The notes beneath the pieces are model-generated. The model did not search any database, was not told the origin of the DNA, and saw nothing but the letters and a program-made list of their open reading frames with translations. From Eupeodes corollae (lineage: Eukaryota > Arthropoda > Insecta > Diptera > Syrphidae): 64,000 bases of DNA. Both the position numbers and the translations under genes were made by a program. Positions 1 through 11,894 of this stretch are shown piece by piece; the first letter of the stretch is position 1, and every line of letters begins with the position of its first letter. The DNA lies in the NCBI RefSeq assembly GCF_945859685.1, contig NC_079148.1, forward strand, positions 8,122,001-8,186,000. Reading direction: 5' to 3'.

Positions 1-1963
1 GTATCGAAAACCAGGGGCAACATTGCCAAGATGCAATCAGGGAATCCACCTCTGATGTGTTGGTTTTCAAGCAGCCACCAACAAGGAACCCCTGGTTTGA
101 TGTGGAATGTAGGCAGGCTAATGCAGCCAACAACAGGCACACAAAGCGGCGCTGCCTAAAAGGACGAGAACTGCTCATGAGCTCTATGAGCAGAAGAGGC
201 GAGAGGAACGCCGACTTCTCAGAAGGAAAAAGAGAGGGCATGAGAAGCGTGCGGTCGAAGATGTTGAGAGGTATAAAAGCAGGAATGAGGTTCGAAAGTT
301 GTATGAACAGGTGAAACGAAATTAACAGATACATAAACCTAGAACCGAAGGCTGCAAAGACGAAAGTGGAAACATCATAGTGGAACCACAGTCAATGCTG
401 AGGATATGCCAGGCCCACTTCTGCAGACTGTATAATGGCGACGACGAACCCAATTCCGGTGTCATTCAGGATGATCCATTCAACATAGACGACGAACGCC
501 AACAATCCCGTCCTCCCAAATTAGACGAAGTAAGGATTGCCATATCTAAGCTGAAGTCTAATAATGCCGCTGGAGCGGATGGCTTAAATGCCGTGCTCTT
601 TAAAGCAGCTGGAGATAAGTTGGTTAGGAGTATGCACCAACTTATCTGTAAGATATGGTCAGAAGAAAGCATGTCCGATGAATGGATTGCTTGCCCGATC
701 CTGAAAAAGGAGACCCTCTAAACTGCACCAACTATAGAGGAATCAGTCTACTTAACATCGCCTACAAAATCTTCTCTGCCGTAATATGTGAACGTTTAAA
801 GCCCATCGTCAACAACCTGAAAGGTCCTTAGCAGTGTGGTTTTAGACCAGGAAAGTCCACAGTCCACACCAAATCGACACCCACCATCTTTTCATCGATT
901 TCAAGGCCGCATATGACAGCATCTAAAGGGACGAGCTGTATAGAGCCATGTCTAGTTTTGGCATCCCTGCCAAACTCGTCCGTTTGTGCAGGATGACCAT
1001 GGAGAATTCACGCTGCTCCATAAAGGTTGGAAACAACTTAACAGAACCTTTCGATATCAAAAAAGGTTTTAGACAAGGTGATACGCTGTCATGTGATTTT
1101 TTTAACATCGTGCTTGAAAGAATAGTGCAGAGCTCACACGTCAACACTTGAGGCACTATCTTTCAAAAGTTTGTTCAATTACTAGCATATGCTGATGACA
1201 TTGACATAATCGGAAGAACTCAGCGTGAGGTCAATGGGGCTTTTGTGAGTGTTGAGGCAGAGGCGGCAAAATGGGTTTGACGGTTAATGAAGGCAAAACA
1301 AAGTACATGCTGTCGTCAAGAAAGGACATACAATACCGACGTCTTGGTCAAAACGTCGCCATGGACGGACGTAACTTTGAGGTAGTCAAGAACTTCGTCT
1401 ACCTAGGCTCCGCTGTACACGCAGAAAACAACACCAGCCCTGAGATCAAATTGAGTAGTAAAGTCCTCTCTTGAGGAACCAAAGTGTTGCTATATAAGAC
1501 CCTTATCATCCCGTTCTGCTATACGGTGCAGAAGCATGGACTATGACAAAAGCGGATGAAAGAACCTTGGATCGGTTGCAGAGAAAAGTTCTTCGTGTGA
1601 TCTACGGTCCCGTATGCATCAAACCGGAGTGGAGGAGAAGATGAAACGACGAGCTATACGGGCTGTACAGCGACGTAGACTTAGCCAGAAAGGTAAAAGT
1701 CCAACGACTAAGATGGCTGGGTCACGTAGAGCGCATGGAAACTAATGCTCCAGCCCGGAAAGTCTTCGAATCCACACCCACAGGACAGCGCAGTAGAGGA
1801 AGACCGCGGATCAGGTGGCGCGCACAAGCGGAAGTTGACCTCACCCAACTTGGAGCACGAAACTGAAGACATCTAGCTAGGGACAGAGCTAGATGGGGAA
1901 GTTTGTTGGGTGAGGCCCAAGTTCATACAGGAATGCAGCGCCACCTTAAGTAAGTAAGTAAGT
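1..1963 (+). mobile_element. RTE-clade LINE, copy 1 (5' end outside window)
   Basis: Degenerate non-LTR retrotransposon, running in from before the window. Translating in several frames gives, in order: the endonuclease-RT linker (NPWFDVECRQAN near 95-120), the RT fingers (AGADGLNAVLFKAAGD near 570-615; NYRGISLLNIAYKI near 730-770), RT motif A (FIDFKAAYDSI near 893-925, followed directly by a stop), motif B (GFRQGDTLSCDFFNI near 1060-1110), the catalytic YADD (near 1186-1200) and a C-terminal WLGHVERME-type segment (near 1715-1740). Frameshifts and stops break every domain, so it cannot make enzyme. The 3' end is a short (TAAG)n tail at about 1945-1963, the tandem-repeat kind of tail known for RTE elements. 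It is one of three copies in this window and shares endonuclease/RT wording with those at 13.5-15.6 and 42.6-44.7 kb. Confidence 0.88.
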
Positions 1964-2737
1964 GAAATGTCAAACTTGTCGTTAAGAAAAATGGGTTTTG
2001 AGCTGCGTGAACTTTACTGAATAGCAAAATTGACATAGTTGTCAAAAAATTATAGTCAGTTCCAAATTTATTGTAAAATAAAATATTTAATTGATAAGTT
2101 ATGTAAATCACCGGGTTTGTTAATGGAGATACAGACATATGAATACTTTTAATCAATTTCTAGGTTCCTAAAAATTCCACCATACATGTGATGAATTAGT
2201 TGTACCGCCAGTAAACCACATTTAACAGCAATTCCTGGATAGCTTTGGATGTCTTTTGTTGTTCTTTTACACTTTACGCACTCACAAGAGATTATCCGGA
2301 TATCCTATCTGACAAATTGAACACAGCCAATACAAATTGTATATAAAATAACCACAAACGTCAAATCATGACATTTCAAGTTTGTCAGTTTTCACATAAA
2401 TATGTCTGGAACAATCTAATGATGTTTTGGCTTGGTGAATTCCGGTTTACCATTCTATATTGGAGAAGCGATCGATTATCTTCATGCATCTGAAACACGG
2501 ATTTAGTAAGTTTCTAGAGAAAATTTGAAGGACAGTTTTTCGAGTAATGGATTCAATTACTTTCCGAATCTGACGAAAATTAATAAAACAATATTTTTTA
2601 TAAACTAAATTTTCGTTCAAAAACAAATAACAATAAATAGCGTCACAGAATGCCAAATATCGTTTTCGTTCAATTTGTTTCGTTTTTGAAAAATTATAGA
2701 ATCCGATCTAAAAATTGATTTCCACCCCAAACAGAAT
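1964..2737. other. A+T-rich noncoding DNA
   Basis: No coding signal or recognised element. It contains several copies of the short motif TGTCAAA or its complement (near 1968, 2029-2045 and 2360-2385), which is conspicuously common across the whole window. Confidence 0.5.
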
Positions 2738-2966
2738 CCAATTAATTCTTTTTTGACAAGTAAGTCCTTTGACGTTTCATAAATTATTTGTAATAAATGA
2801 CAACAATTTCTCGCTGAAATTATACCTTACGATGTAAGGTGAACCTTAATGTTCTCCTCTTTTGGTTAGAGTTAAACCAATTGTGAGAAATTGTTGTCAT
2901 TTATCCCAAATAATGTATGAAATGTCAAAGGACTCAATTGTCAAAAAAAACGTAAAATAATTGAAA
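2738..2966. repeat. Foldback (hairpin) MITE-like element
   Basis: Two arms of about 65-75 nt are reverse complements at roughly 85% identity. The left arm runs about 2738-2813 and the right about 2885-2966, around a loop of about 70 nt. Both arms carry the sequence AATGACAACAATTTCTC or its complement and the motif TCCTTTGACRTTTCAT. No coding capacity. The structure is that of a non-autonomous DNA transposon with very long inverted repeats; I could not fix a target-site duplication, so the family is unassigned. Confidence 0.7.
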
Positions 2967-4470
2967 TAGTCTTTATATATATATATTTCATCAATTTTTC
3001 AAATTTATATCATTAACGGTACCTCCAATCTAAAAAATAATTCACAATAAGTAATAAACGTCAATTAGCACTTGATTAACTTCTTAATTTATTGAAGTAA
3101 CATTAATGATTTTCAAAGTTTCAAATTTTAAGCATACCGTTTAAAAAACTCATTGATTCTATTTGTTTAAACTTTGATAAACTTTGTGATAAAAAGTTAG
3201 AAGAATTTCATATTCAGCTCCTTTTTCGCTACTTATAAGTTTTAAGCTTGGGTTTTATTTAGTCTTAGTTGTTTTTTTTAAGACACCAGCAACGTAAGCA
3301 TGCTACATTCACAAAACAACGATAAGAATTCGATCAAATTTAAAGTGGACAAAAACAAAAAAAAACTGTACCACAAAGAAGCTATAATGGGGGCGGATTT
3401 AAAAAGAATAATACAGAAATGCGAACTTGACATTTTATTATTTTTCAATGATTGACATTTATAGCTTGGTTAGAAGAATGTTTATATACCTTCTTTTTTT
3501 TAAATTGTGATATCACTTTCATTAATATAGCAGTAAAAATAACGCTTAGTTGTGGAAGCATACAAAATAAAAGTCAAATTGTGAAACTTAACGAAAAATT
3601 AAAGAAACTTCAAACTAAATCCAGAAAATGAAGATTAGACAGAGAAAAAGATTTTGAACTTCACGATTAAAAAAAAAACAAGATAAAATCAATTTTATAT
3701 GCATCTCTTGTCAAATCATAGATTCCTTTCCGTCAAATTATAATAAACGTCAAAAATAAGTATTTAGTAAATGACATCTGAAGTTAACTGCCGGTTTATG
3801 AAACTGCTTATGGCTTAGCTCAGTATTGGAAATTTTTAGGAACACTTATTAAGTTCAAACGTGAAGGCTTCATGTGTTAGAAACAAATTGTATCTAATAA
3901 TTAGTTTTATTTTTTTATTGAAAGTGTCACTTGCAATAAAATGGCGGATAGTGGAGGATATGTAGTTCGACAAAGAGTACCATCGGAATTTTAGAGAAGT
4001 TGCTGCCAAAAACTCAACGTTGTTCCTGTCATATTCATTTTTGTATCAGACTTAATTTGGTGAGAACATTTTGCTTTTTGTGTTGTTTCAATTTATAGTT
4101 ATTTTTGCATTTCCTATAAAATATTAATTCATGAACTGACAGAAGATTAATTTTCAGGTTAATTACCGATTCTAGTTTTACTCACAGTAACCATTAACCG
4201 GTCGTTAAAATCTACAGTGCTGGTAAGTTTATAAGTAACCAATATGTTAATAATTTAATAATAGTTTCTATATTCCAAAGGAATGCAGTTATAGCAAAAA
4301 AAAGTTTGTTTGTTTTAGCATTTTTATAGGTTCTATGTGTCATATAAACGTAACAAAATTTTTTTGTTAACCACTGTCTAAAAGCTTGTCGTGTGATGGA
4401 TACTATAACATATGACGTATTTAATTGTTGAATATATTAATTATTTGCTTTCCCTAATTTAACCACAACA
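2967..4470. other. A+T-rich noncoding DNA
   Basis: No gene or recognised transposon. It starts with a short (TA)n run near 2975-2987, and TGTCAAA-type motifs recur (for example 3430-3460 and 3705-3760). Confidence 0.5.
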
Positions 4471-4758
4471 AATTCAGTTTTTAAGAGCAATGACATACGA
4501 TAAAGTCGGCTTTAATTTCTATTTTTATTTGCCTCTGCTCTATCAACATTCATACGATATCATCGCACCCTATCGGTGGTCAATTTTTGTCGCTTGAAAA
4601 AGGTTTTGGTTTTCTTTGGAATTTACACAAACTATGAGTCAGACGTCAGAAGTCAGTTGGTGGAACAGTCTGTCTCTTTGTATACAACGAACTCACTCTT
4701 ATATCATGCTTAAGTAAATAATTTATTTTATTTCAGCCTCAGACAGATGGGTGTTAAC
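4471..4758. repeat. 288-bp direct repeat, left copy
   Basis: Begins AATTCAGTTTTTAAGAGCAA and ends GACAGATGGGTGTTAAC. It matches the copy at 5620-5907 with only about three visible substitutions, so the two are close to 99% identical. The repeat contains a T-rich stretch followed by TTTCAG near its right end, resembling a splice acceptor. No coding capacity. Confidence 0.85.
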
Positions 4759-5619
4759 AGAGATGGTATAAGATTAGAATTTTATTTAAAGTGTGGTTTC
4801 TCCCAACACAAGAAAACTTAAGAAATAGTAAAAAAGGAGAAAGTAAAGTAAAAATTACCTGACAAATATATGTTGGATTAGTGTATTTTATTTTAGTTGA
4901 TTAAATATCTTAGTCTGGCAATAATTCGACTCATAGATCACTCTATCATGTCAAATTTTTGAGTGAATACTTTTAAAAAATTAAGAAAATATGACTTGTA
5001 TAAGACTTTTTAAGCTATCTAAATTCATACTACGAAATTCGTAATTGTTTTCCAAATCTAAATAATCCCTGTCTTCAATATTCAGTTCAATATTTCGAGT
5101 ATTTCATAATATTTTTTTAAATTTTCATATGTTGTTAGATTTCAACTGTCTCACATAAATAAAAAAAAAACCATTGAAAAAATAATGTTGGAAATGGGTA
5201 CTTTTAAAATTTTAGTAGATATTTGAAATAGAAGCTCGTAATTAACCTGAATATCACCGTTGTTGGTTGTATTTTACATTTTGAAAGAGGTGTATTTTAA
5301 AAGCTGAATAATTAAAAGGTAAAATTCTAATTCAGGACAACTGATCATTTAAAAACGTAGTTTTTTTTTTGTTTTGCAGACCATCATTGTTGTTATTTTT
5401 AAAAATAAATAAAAAAAGGGCTCATAAGAAAATATTTCAATTACATTCACATTTATATTGCACTTAAGTAAGCCTTCTATTTGTCTCATAATCTTCCCCC
5501 CCCCCCCTAGGTACTTCTTTTATACTAATTTAAAATAATATTAAAAATGCACTATAAATTCCCTCCACATTACAAAATTTACAACCTTATCTTCTCTGCG
5601 TCACTTACTCAAATAAAAA
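4759..5619. other. Noncoding interval between the 288-bp repeats
   Basis: 861 nt without coding potential. Starting about 4 nt after the left repeat it reads TGGTATAAGA, a possible but weak primer-binding-site-like start. Just before the right repeat it has an A-rich run. It contains a 13-nt poly-C tract near 5498-5510, unusual in such A+T-rich DNA. The layout (terminal direct repeats, no genes, about 1.4 kb in total) recalls a miniature LTR element (TRIM), but canonical LTR ends are missing. Confidence 0.35.
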
Positions 5620-5907
5620 AATTCAGTTTTTAAGAGCAATGACATACGATAAAGTCGGCTTTAATTTCTATTTTTATTTGCCTCTGCTCTATCAACATTC
5701 ATGCGATATCATCGCACCCTATCGGTGGTCAATTTTTGTCGCTTGAAAAAGGTTTTGGTTTTCTTTGGAATTTACACAAAATATGAGTCAGACGTCAGAA
5801 GTCAGTTGGTGGAACTGTCTGTCTCTTTGTATACAACGAACTCACTCTTATATCATGCTTAAGTAAATAATTTATTTTATTTCAGCCTCAGACAGATGGG
5901 TGTTAAC
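5620..5907. repeat. 288-bp direct repeat, right copy
   Basis: Direct-orientation partner of 4471-4758. The similarity starts and stops abruptly at the same bases on both sides (AATTCAG at the left, GTTAAC at the right). Confidence 0.85.
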
Positions 5908-6345
5908 GTTCTCGACCAACTGAAAGTTAGGCTAACAATCTTAATATTTATAAATCAAAACATTTTATTTGGCGCAAAATGTATGTAGTTTTTGAAGTTT
6001 GTTTACATTAAGGAATGCGCATGAGTTTACTTTTGAGCCTAAATTCATTTACAGTCCTAAGAACTGAGATTATTTTTTAAACGCACTACACGAATGTAGG
6101 ATTAATTTCTCGTTTCAGTATTTCCCACTCCTTGCAATGTGCATTAGTATCTCTTTTCCAATCCTTTTCCGCTTTAAAACTTAAAACCTCTCATAAAAAT
6201 TGTTTCGTATGGCTTGAAAAAAAGATTAATAATGTACGTTCTCAAATACCTGAATTCCAAACTGCGAAGCTTCTTTTTGCGTTATTGTCACTAACGTAAT
6301 CGAAAAAAATATTTACCATTATTTCAACTCAAGATATTGGCAGTA
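5908..6345. other. A+T-rich noncoding DNA
   Basis: No recognised coding or repeat feature between the direct repeat and the TIR element that follows. Confidence 0.4.
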
Positions 6346-7123
6346 AAAAAAGGCTGAGATGCGACCCACACTAATAACTACTCATTGATTTTGCTAAAAA
6401 ATTGCATATGATAATTATTTTAAGTCAAAAATGATTTAATCTCTAAAATAATTGTATGCTTCAAACTAATTTAATGCTTTAAAAATATATTTTTGAACAC
6501 TCAATAAAATTTTGAGCAAAATCGAATAGACAGTTTTTGTTAAAAAAATAAAAACCTTAAAAACTTACGGATACTTGGTAAAAATTTATTTTCTACAGAA
6601 ATTTATTTTCAATAATTAAAAATTTGCTTGAAATTAATTTATCTTATACAAATATTGTCTTTGACTTTTATAAAAATCTAATGATCAGTTATTTTATAAA
6701 AATGAAACTCAACAAAAAATAGTATGTAAAATTGTTAAAAATTGATATTCGATTCTCGATATCTAGTAAATAAATAAAGGTATTGACTTCAAAATGATTT
6801 CATTCTGTGCTTAATTTTATTACAAAAAATAACCTGCAGTTGTTTATGTAAGAAATAAAAACTTTCAAGAAATGCTACTAAAATTGGTGAAAATATTGTT
6901 GGAAATTTTGTTGAAAACCGATAACTTAAAAAAAAACACGAAAACCTACAAAAAGAACTAAAAATTGATAAGAAAAGGTTTTTAAATTAAGTATTTGGAA
7001 AACAAAAAAAGGTAATATCTTGACTATTATTGTAATGAATATTTTGGTAAAGTCCTAAGCAAATCAAATCGACAGACGGGATAGGAAGTTGTGTCAATGT
7101 GGGTCGCACCCCATACTCTTTTT
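6346..7123. mobile_element. TA-flanked TIR element (non-autonomous), copy 1
   Basis: About 778 bp, bounded by TA on each side. Terminal inverted repeats of about 26 nt share the core GATGCGACCCACAC at the left and its complement GTGGGTCGCACC at the right, each next to an A or T run. Inside are A+T-rich segments resembling the roughly 180-bp tandem units seen in copy 2 at 10993-11894 (shared phrases such as TAAAAATT and ACAGTTTTTGTT). There is no transposase. TA flanks plus TIRs suggest a Tc1/mariner-type MITE, but the family is inferred. Confidence 0.72.
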
Positions 7124-7375
7124 TAAAATTGATTTATACAAATACCACTTATCGGTTATTTTAAAAGTCCTATTCTGCATTTTTTGACGATATTAGGTAT
7201 AAGAAAAAATTGTATTTAAAGCCGATGTAGCAAAATTTTAAACGGTTAACGGTAAAACGATAAACGGTAAATTATTAAAGCCATTTTTTCCAATTTACTA
7301 TGCTTAAGAAGTGATTTACCCAATTTTAAACGATTTAAACATTTTACATCAATTTATAAATACAAAAACAATAGT
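7124..7375. other. A+T-rich noncoding DNA
   Basis: Nothing recognised. Confidence 0.4.
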
Positions 7376-7600
7376 TGGTGCAACAGTCCGTTGAGAACTA
7401 GGGCCTCGTGGCTTACAACTATTAACCATTCCTGTGTGCGAGTACTGTTGTCAGGGGTGGAGGGGACCAACAGTTTAAAGCCGAATCCGAACGGCTAATT
7501 GGAGAAAGCACTTTTCATAACAAGAAATAGTCTTGTAGAATTTGTGAATTTCTCTCAAGAGGCAGTACCCGTGAAAAAACTTCAATGCAATAACCATCTC
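7376..7600 (-). mobile_element. tRNA-derived SINE, partial copy (3' body)
   Basis: Read on the minus strand it matches the SINE at 20376-20668 from just after its tRNA-like head: TTCACGGGTACTGCCTCTTG, then the GCCGTTCGGATTCGGC region, and finally the GTTCTCAACGGACTG terminus. The tRNA head with the A and B boxes is missing or too diverged to recognise, so this copy is truncated. Confidence 0.75.
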
Positions 7601-9030
7601 TATTAGACTATACTATGCTAACACAATAAATTCAGGTCCAATGGTTGATCTTGGTAATTTACAGTTATCTGTAGACAATGTCATACAAGTACTTTTTGTA
7701 TCTCTTGAAAAAAGTTTTTCTATTTCACCAGACAAAGTTCCACCAATTCTTTTCAAACCCTGTGCTTACATACTTTGTATAATATTTAACCTTTCTTTAA
7801 GTAATGGTGAGTTCTAAGATGAATGGAAATACTTTATAATAACTCCCTTTCATAAAAACTACAAAAAGTTCGATTGCAAATTACATACCAATTGCAAAAC
7901 TGTAGTTAATTCCTGAGGTTTTCGAAGCTGTAGTAAAAAAACAAATTGTATAATCTTAGATCCACTGCTACAAACTTATCAATATTTTAAAATTTTTGTT
8001 TATCACAGATGGAAATGTGTTCTCAAGTCGACACTATTTGACTGATCTTTCAAAGACTTTCGACCGCGTTCAACATTGTGTTCTCTTAAAAAACTAGATA
8101 TATTTATATGGATTATACTCTCAGCTCCTAATGTGGATAAAGAGCTATTAGGTAGCTAGAAAACAGGTGGAGAAAATTGATAAGGAAATTGTTTAAGGAA
8201 ATTATACATTTTTCGGGTGTTCCTCAAAGTAGTCAACTCGGACCACTTCTTTTTATCATTTTTATTAACGACTTACCATTACATCTTACTTTTTCTAAAT
8301 GTCTTCTGTTTGCTGTGGATTTGAAAATATTCAGTTCCATAAATTCACTTATAAAATAAAAAAAAAATTTAAAATGGTTTAAATAATTTTACTTCAAAAC
8401 GACACTTAACAAAGACTTGAAAGCCATAAAGATCTAGGCATAATCTTCGAATCTAAAATGAATTTCTCACATCAAATAGACCATGCGATCACAAATGGAA
8501 ACTCTATGCTAGGGTTTGTTATTCGAAATTCAAAAGATAGTCTCGTCCGACCACATTTAGAATATTGTACCGTTATATGGAGCTCTTTACGTCTAGCATT
8601 TGTGGTATAAAAAAGTTCACAAAATTTGCCTTACGAAAAATATTTGGTTATTAAAATGTTGCATCTTATGAAATGAGGTGTATTTTAATTGCTCTTAAAC
8701 TCAATACTTTTTGCTTTTGATGTCTTGAATTTTAATATTGATTGTCCAGTTTTGTTATCTATGTTTTTTCTTTATCCGTCTTCTAGAAACTCAGTACTAG
8801 CTATGCTTAGTATAATGTTATCACAAGAGCTTATATGGATTTTAATGAATATGATTTTGAAATTCATTTTTATATCTATAGGTAGAAATGTTTTGAAACA
8901 TAAATTACTAAATTTGTTATAATGCTATAAGTAAATTATTATTTTATTTTATGTTATGTATCATAATTATTAGTCTAAATAGAGTGTGTAACTTTTAAGA
9001 CGAATAAATACATAAATAAATAAAAATCAC
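7601..9030 (+). mobile_element. Decayed CR1/Jockey-like LINE fragment
   Basis: Heavily mutated RT of a non-LTR element. Recognisable pieces in order: ISPDKVPPILFKPCAYIL near 7720-7780, a motif-A-like segment (FDRVQHCVLL) near 8060-8090, GVPQ-SQLGPLLFIIFINDLP near 8215-8280 (RT motif B and downstream), and FAVDLKIF in place of FADDLKIF near 8310-8335, so a catalytic aspartate is lost. The connection region (VRPHLEYCTVIW) lies near 8550-8580. It ends in a (TAAA)n-like tail near 9002-9025. Stops and frameshifts throughout; this is an old copy. Confidence 0.72.
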
Positions 9031-10992
9031 GGAACGGCTACTTTCTTTAATTTTAAGCAATTTGCTTAATCCATAAGACTTAAATACAAATATTCTTTAA
9101 TAACAGAGGATGGAATGACCCAGTCAAAAGTTGGAATTTCCAATTGCAAGGTCCGTTTAAGCAAATATGCTTTGTTTATTTTCACGAACTGTCACTTTTT
9201 AGACATGTTTGGATGCTCGTTTATAAATAAAACGCAATTAGCAATTTACTAGTTAGCAAAACGAAAAGAAATGTTTAAAATGTTGTAGTCCCTTAGTAAA
9301 TTGCTAACTAGTTAAATCCATAACAATAGGCTGTCAAAATTTACAATAAAAACTTCATATGGGAAATTAAAAAATATTAAGTACAGAGACTTTTAGCATT
9401 TAATATTTTAATATGAATAATACTACTAACTTTCTTGAAAAATGCAATAACACCAATTCTGTATACCATCGCTGCCTCCAATCTATCTATCGACCATGAA
9501 TGAAAGGGTATCTCCCCCCTGTCCCCTCTATGTATCTCCCTACACGTTTTGTGTTTGCGAAAAAGTGTATTTATTTTTTCTTTATGTAGACAACTTATTT
9601 CAAGGCGCGCCGGCTTTGCTCTGCTTTGCTTCTGCCTCTGCTAGTATCAGCCGGCAAGAAAGGTGGTAGGTAACGGTAGCTATAGACTTAGACCGTTTAG
9701 ACGTATAGTAGTTTAATATATTCTTTTCTTTGGATATTTGCCACCTCTCTTGGTGCCACATACGGAAAATGTGGTCATCAAATAAAATTTTGTTCTCACC
9801 AGACTCAGTTTAAGTTATAAACTCGTCGAGGCTGCACGATAAAGTTTTTCTCCGCAACTCGAAAACCAAATCATTTTTAACTAAAAATTTATAATATTTC
9901 CAACTGTATATAAATATAGAAAAGTTAATGAAAAGAGTTTTTCCGTTGTGGTTGTGATTATTGGCTACACGTGTGAATAATTTCAATATTTTCAAAAAAT
10001 TTCTTCTCTCGAACCTCAAAAAAGTACACAAATATTTCGTGTGGCAAAGTATTGAGATTTTAAAAATATGAATAATTGTGAGTGAAAATAATTTGTAATG
10101 TTTTAAAATTTATTTGAAATTCAATTTTCTTTTTAAAGTGATGAGTTTTATTCAACGTGAGAGAAAACAGCGAAATATCCAAACTTCCCACAACACTAAA
10201 TATCTGACGTTGTCATTTGTAGGTTTTTGTTAAAAGTTGATAAACAATATCGACCTTGGATTTTTGTTTGCTTGCACCATATTGTTGCTGTCACTGTCAT
10301 TTACAAGGCCTGAAGTGCATATTATTGTTATTAAAGTTCCTTACTCAAAGTCTGAGAGCTCTGGTGAAGTACCTACCTAACCTTTAACTCCAACGCCGCC
10401 GGCCGTGTGTCGTCGCCGGACCGCCCGACTGTCTAGAGAAAGCTTTTTACATATTGTTGACTAATCGATTTACTTTATTAACAATTTCATAGTTTTTTAG
10501 TGTTATTGAAGTCGAGGACAAGTGCATTTGATTAAACACATCAGGCTTGATGGAGATAAGACAATAATTCGACTAAGTTCGAATATATGGGGCGAAAATG
10601 CATTATTTCAGTAAACTAATGCTATTGTTGAGATAATTATGAGGTGGGGGTTTTGAAAATTATGAACTTTATTTTGTTTCTATTATAAAGGGTGTTCTTT
10701 TTTCGGGTTTTTAATTACAACCTCTAGCTAGATAATTAAGTTCGTATGGAATTTTATGTGGGTAGTGCATAAAAATGGCTGAAATTGCGTATATGAAGAG
10801 AGGTCGAGTTTTTTGAAGACGACTTTTATCGATTAGATGAGGTCATATAGGAGTAACTTATTCAAAATGGGTTAATGTGTTAGTTCATAGTGATTAAGGA
10901 ATGTGAACCTAATTTTATGCTTACAAATCATCTGTGAACTATGAAACATAGCAACAATTTATTTAAAATGATGATTAAACTAAACTTCTATA
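9031..10992. other. Anonymous DNA with two GC-rich islands
   Basis: No gene recognised. Two short GC-rich islands stand out against A+T-rich surroundings: about 9600-9690 (with a GGCGCGCC site) and about 10385-10440 (CCGCCGGCCG followed by CGTCGCCGGACCG). They could be remnants of a promoter or untranslated exon of a gene not visible here. Near 9230-9310 short inverted copies of TAGCAATTTACTAGTTAGC occur. Confidence 0.3.
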
Positions 10993-11894
10993 AAAAAGGC
11001 TGGGATGCGACCCACACTCATAACTTCCCATCCCTTCTGTTGATTTGTTTTGCTTTAAAGTTTGTAGGTTTTCGTGTTGGGTTAAAAAGTTTCCAGTTGA
11101 ATTATTCTTAAAAATATTTAAATTAAAAACAACATTTTTTATTAAAGAAATATTTTAATTTGAAAACCTAGTTTCTAGTTAAATAGATTTTTAGTCGAAA
11201 ACAAATTTTTACTAATTTAAGTATTTCTCAAATTTTTACAAATTGGATGAATGAAATTAATTTGAGAGATATCAAGATCCGAACATCAATTTTTACCAAA
11301 TTTGCGTACTATTTTTTGTGGATTTTTTTTTATGAAAAAACGGTCTATTGGATTTTTATAAAAAAAATACTGAATATCGAAAACAATATTTTCTGTATAT
11401 TGTTTGAAGACAATATTTTAAATTTTTGAAAAGCTTTTTGAGTGGAAAGTAATTTTTTACCAAGTTTTAGTATTGTTTTTTTTTTTGTTAGGTTTTTATT
11501 TTTTGTAAAACAAACTGTCAATTAGATTTTTCTTGAAGTTTTAATGAATGTTGACAACAATATTTTTTTAAAAGAAAAAAGTAGTTTCAAGCCAATATCT
11601 CAAAGTTTTGAAAAGATATTTGAGTCGAAAACCAATTTTTACCAACTTTTATTTATTTTTTTGTTTAGGTTTTTAATTTTTGTGAAAAAAACCTGTCAAT
11701 TTGATTTTTCTTAAAATTTTGCAGAATATTGAAAACAATATTTCTTAAAAGTAAAAATTAGTTGGAAGCCAATATCTCAAATTTTTGAAAAGATATTTGA
11801 GTCGAAATTCAATTTTTACCAAGTTTGTGTAATGCTTTTTTTAGGACTTTATTTTTTATAAAAAAAAACTGTCAATTCGATTTTTATCAAAATC
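10993..11894. mobile_element. TA-flanked TIR element, copy 2, truncated, with tandem subrepeats
   Basis: Starts after TA with AAAAAGGCTGGGATGCGACC, matching the terminal repeat of copy 1 at 6346-7123 but in opposite orientation. From about 11225 it is made of about four imperfect units of roughly 165-182 bp: the marker TTTTACCAA recurs near 11291, 11455, 11637 and 11814, each unit also carrying a CTGTCAATT or GGTCTATTGG phrase and an ACAATATT phrase. The far terminus is absent because the pentanucleotide array and RTE copy 2 follow directly. Confidence 0.7.

Noticed and set aside
4471..5907. Classical LTR retrotransposon
   Set aside because: No TG...CA termini, no target-site duplication and no gag-pol; only the direct-repeat layout is supported.
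11225..11894. CRISPR-like array
   Set aside because: The units are long, diverged and lack short identical repeats with unique spacers, and the genome is eukaryotic.
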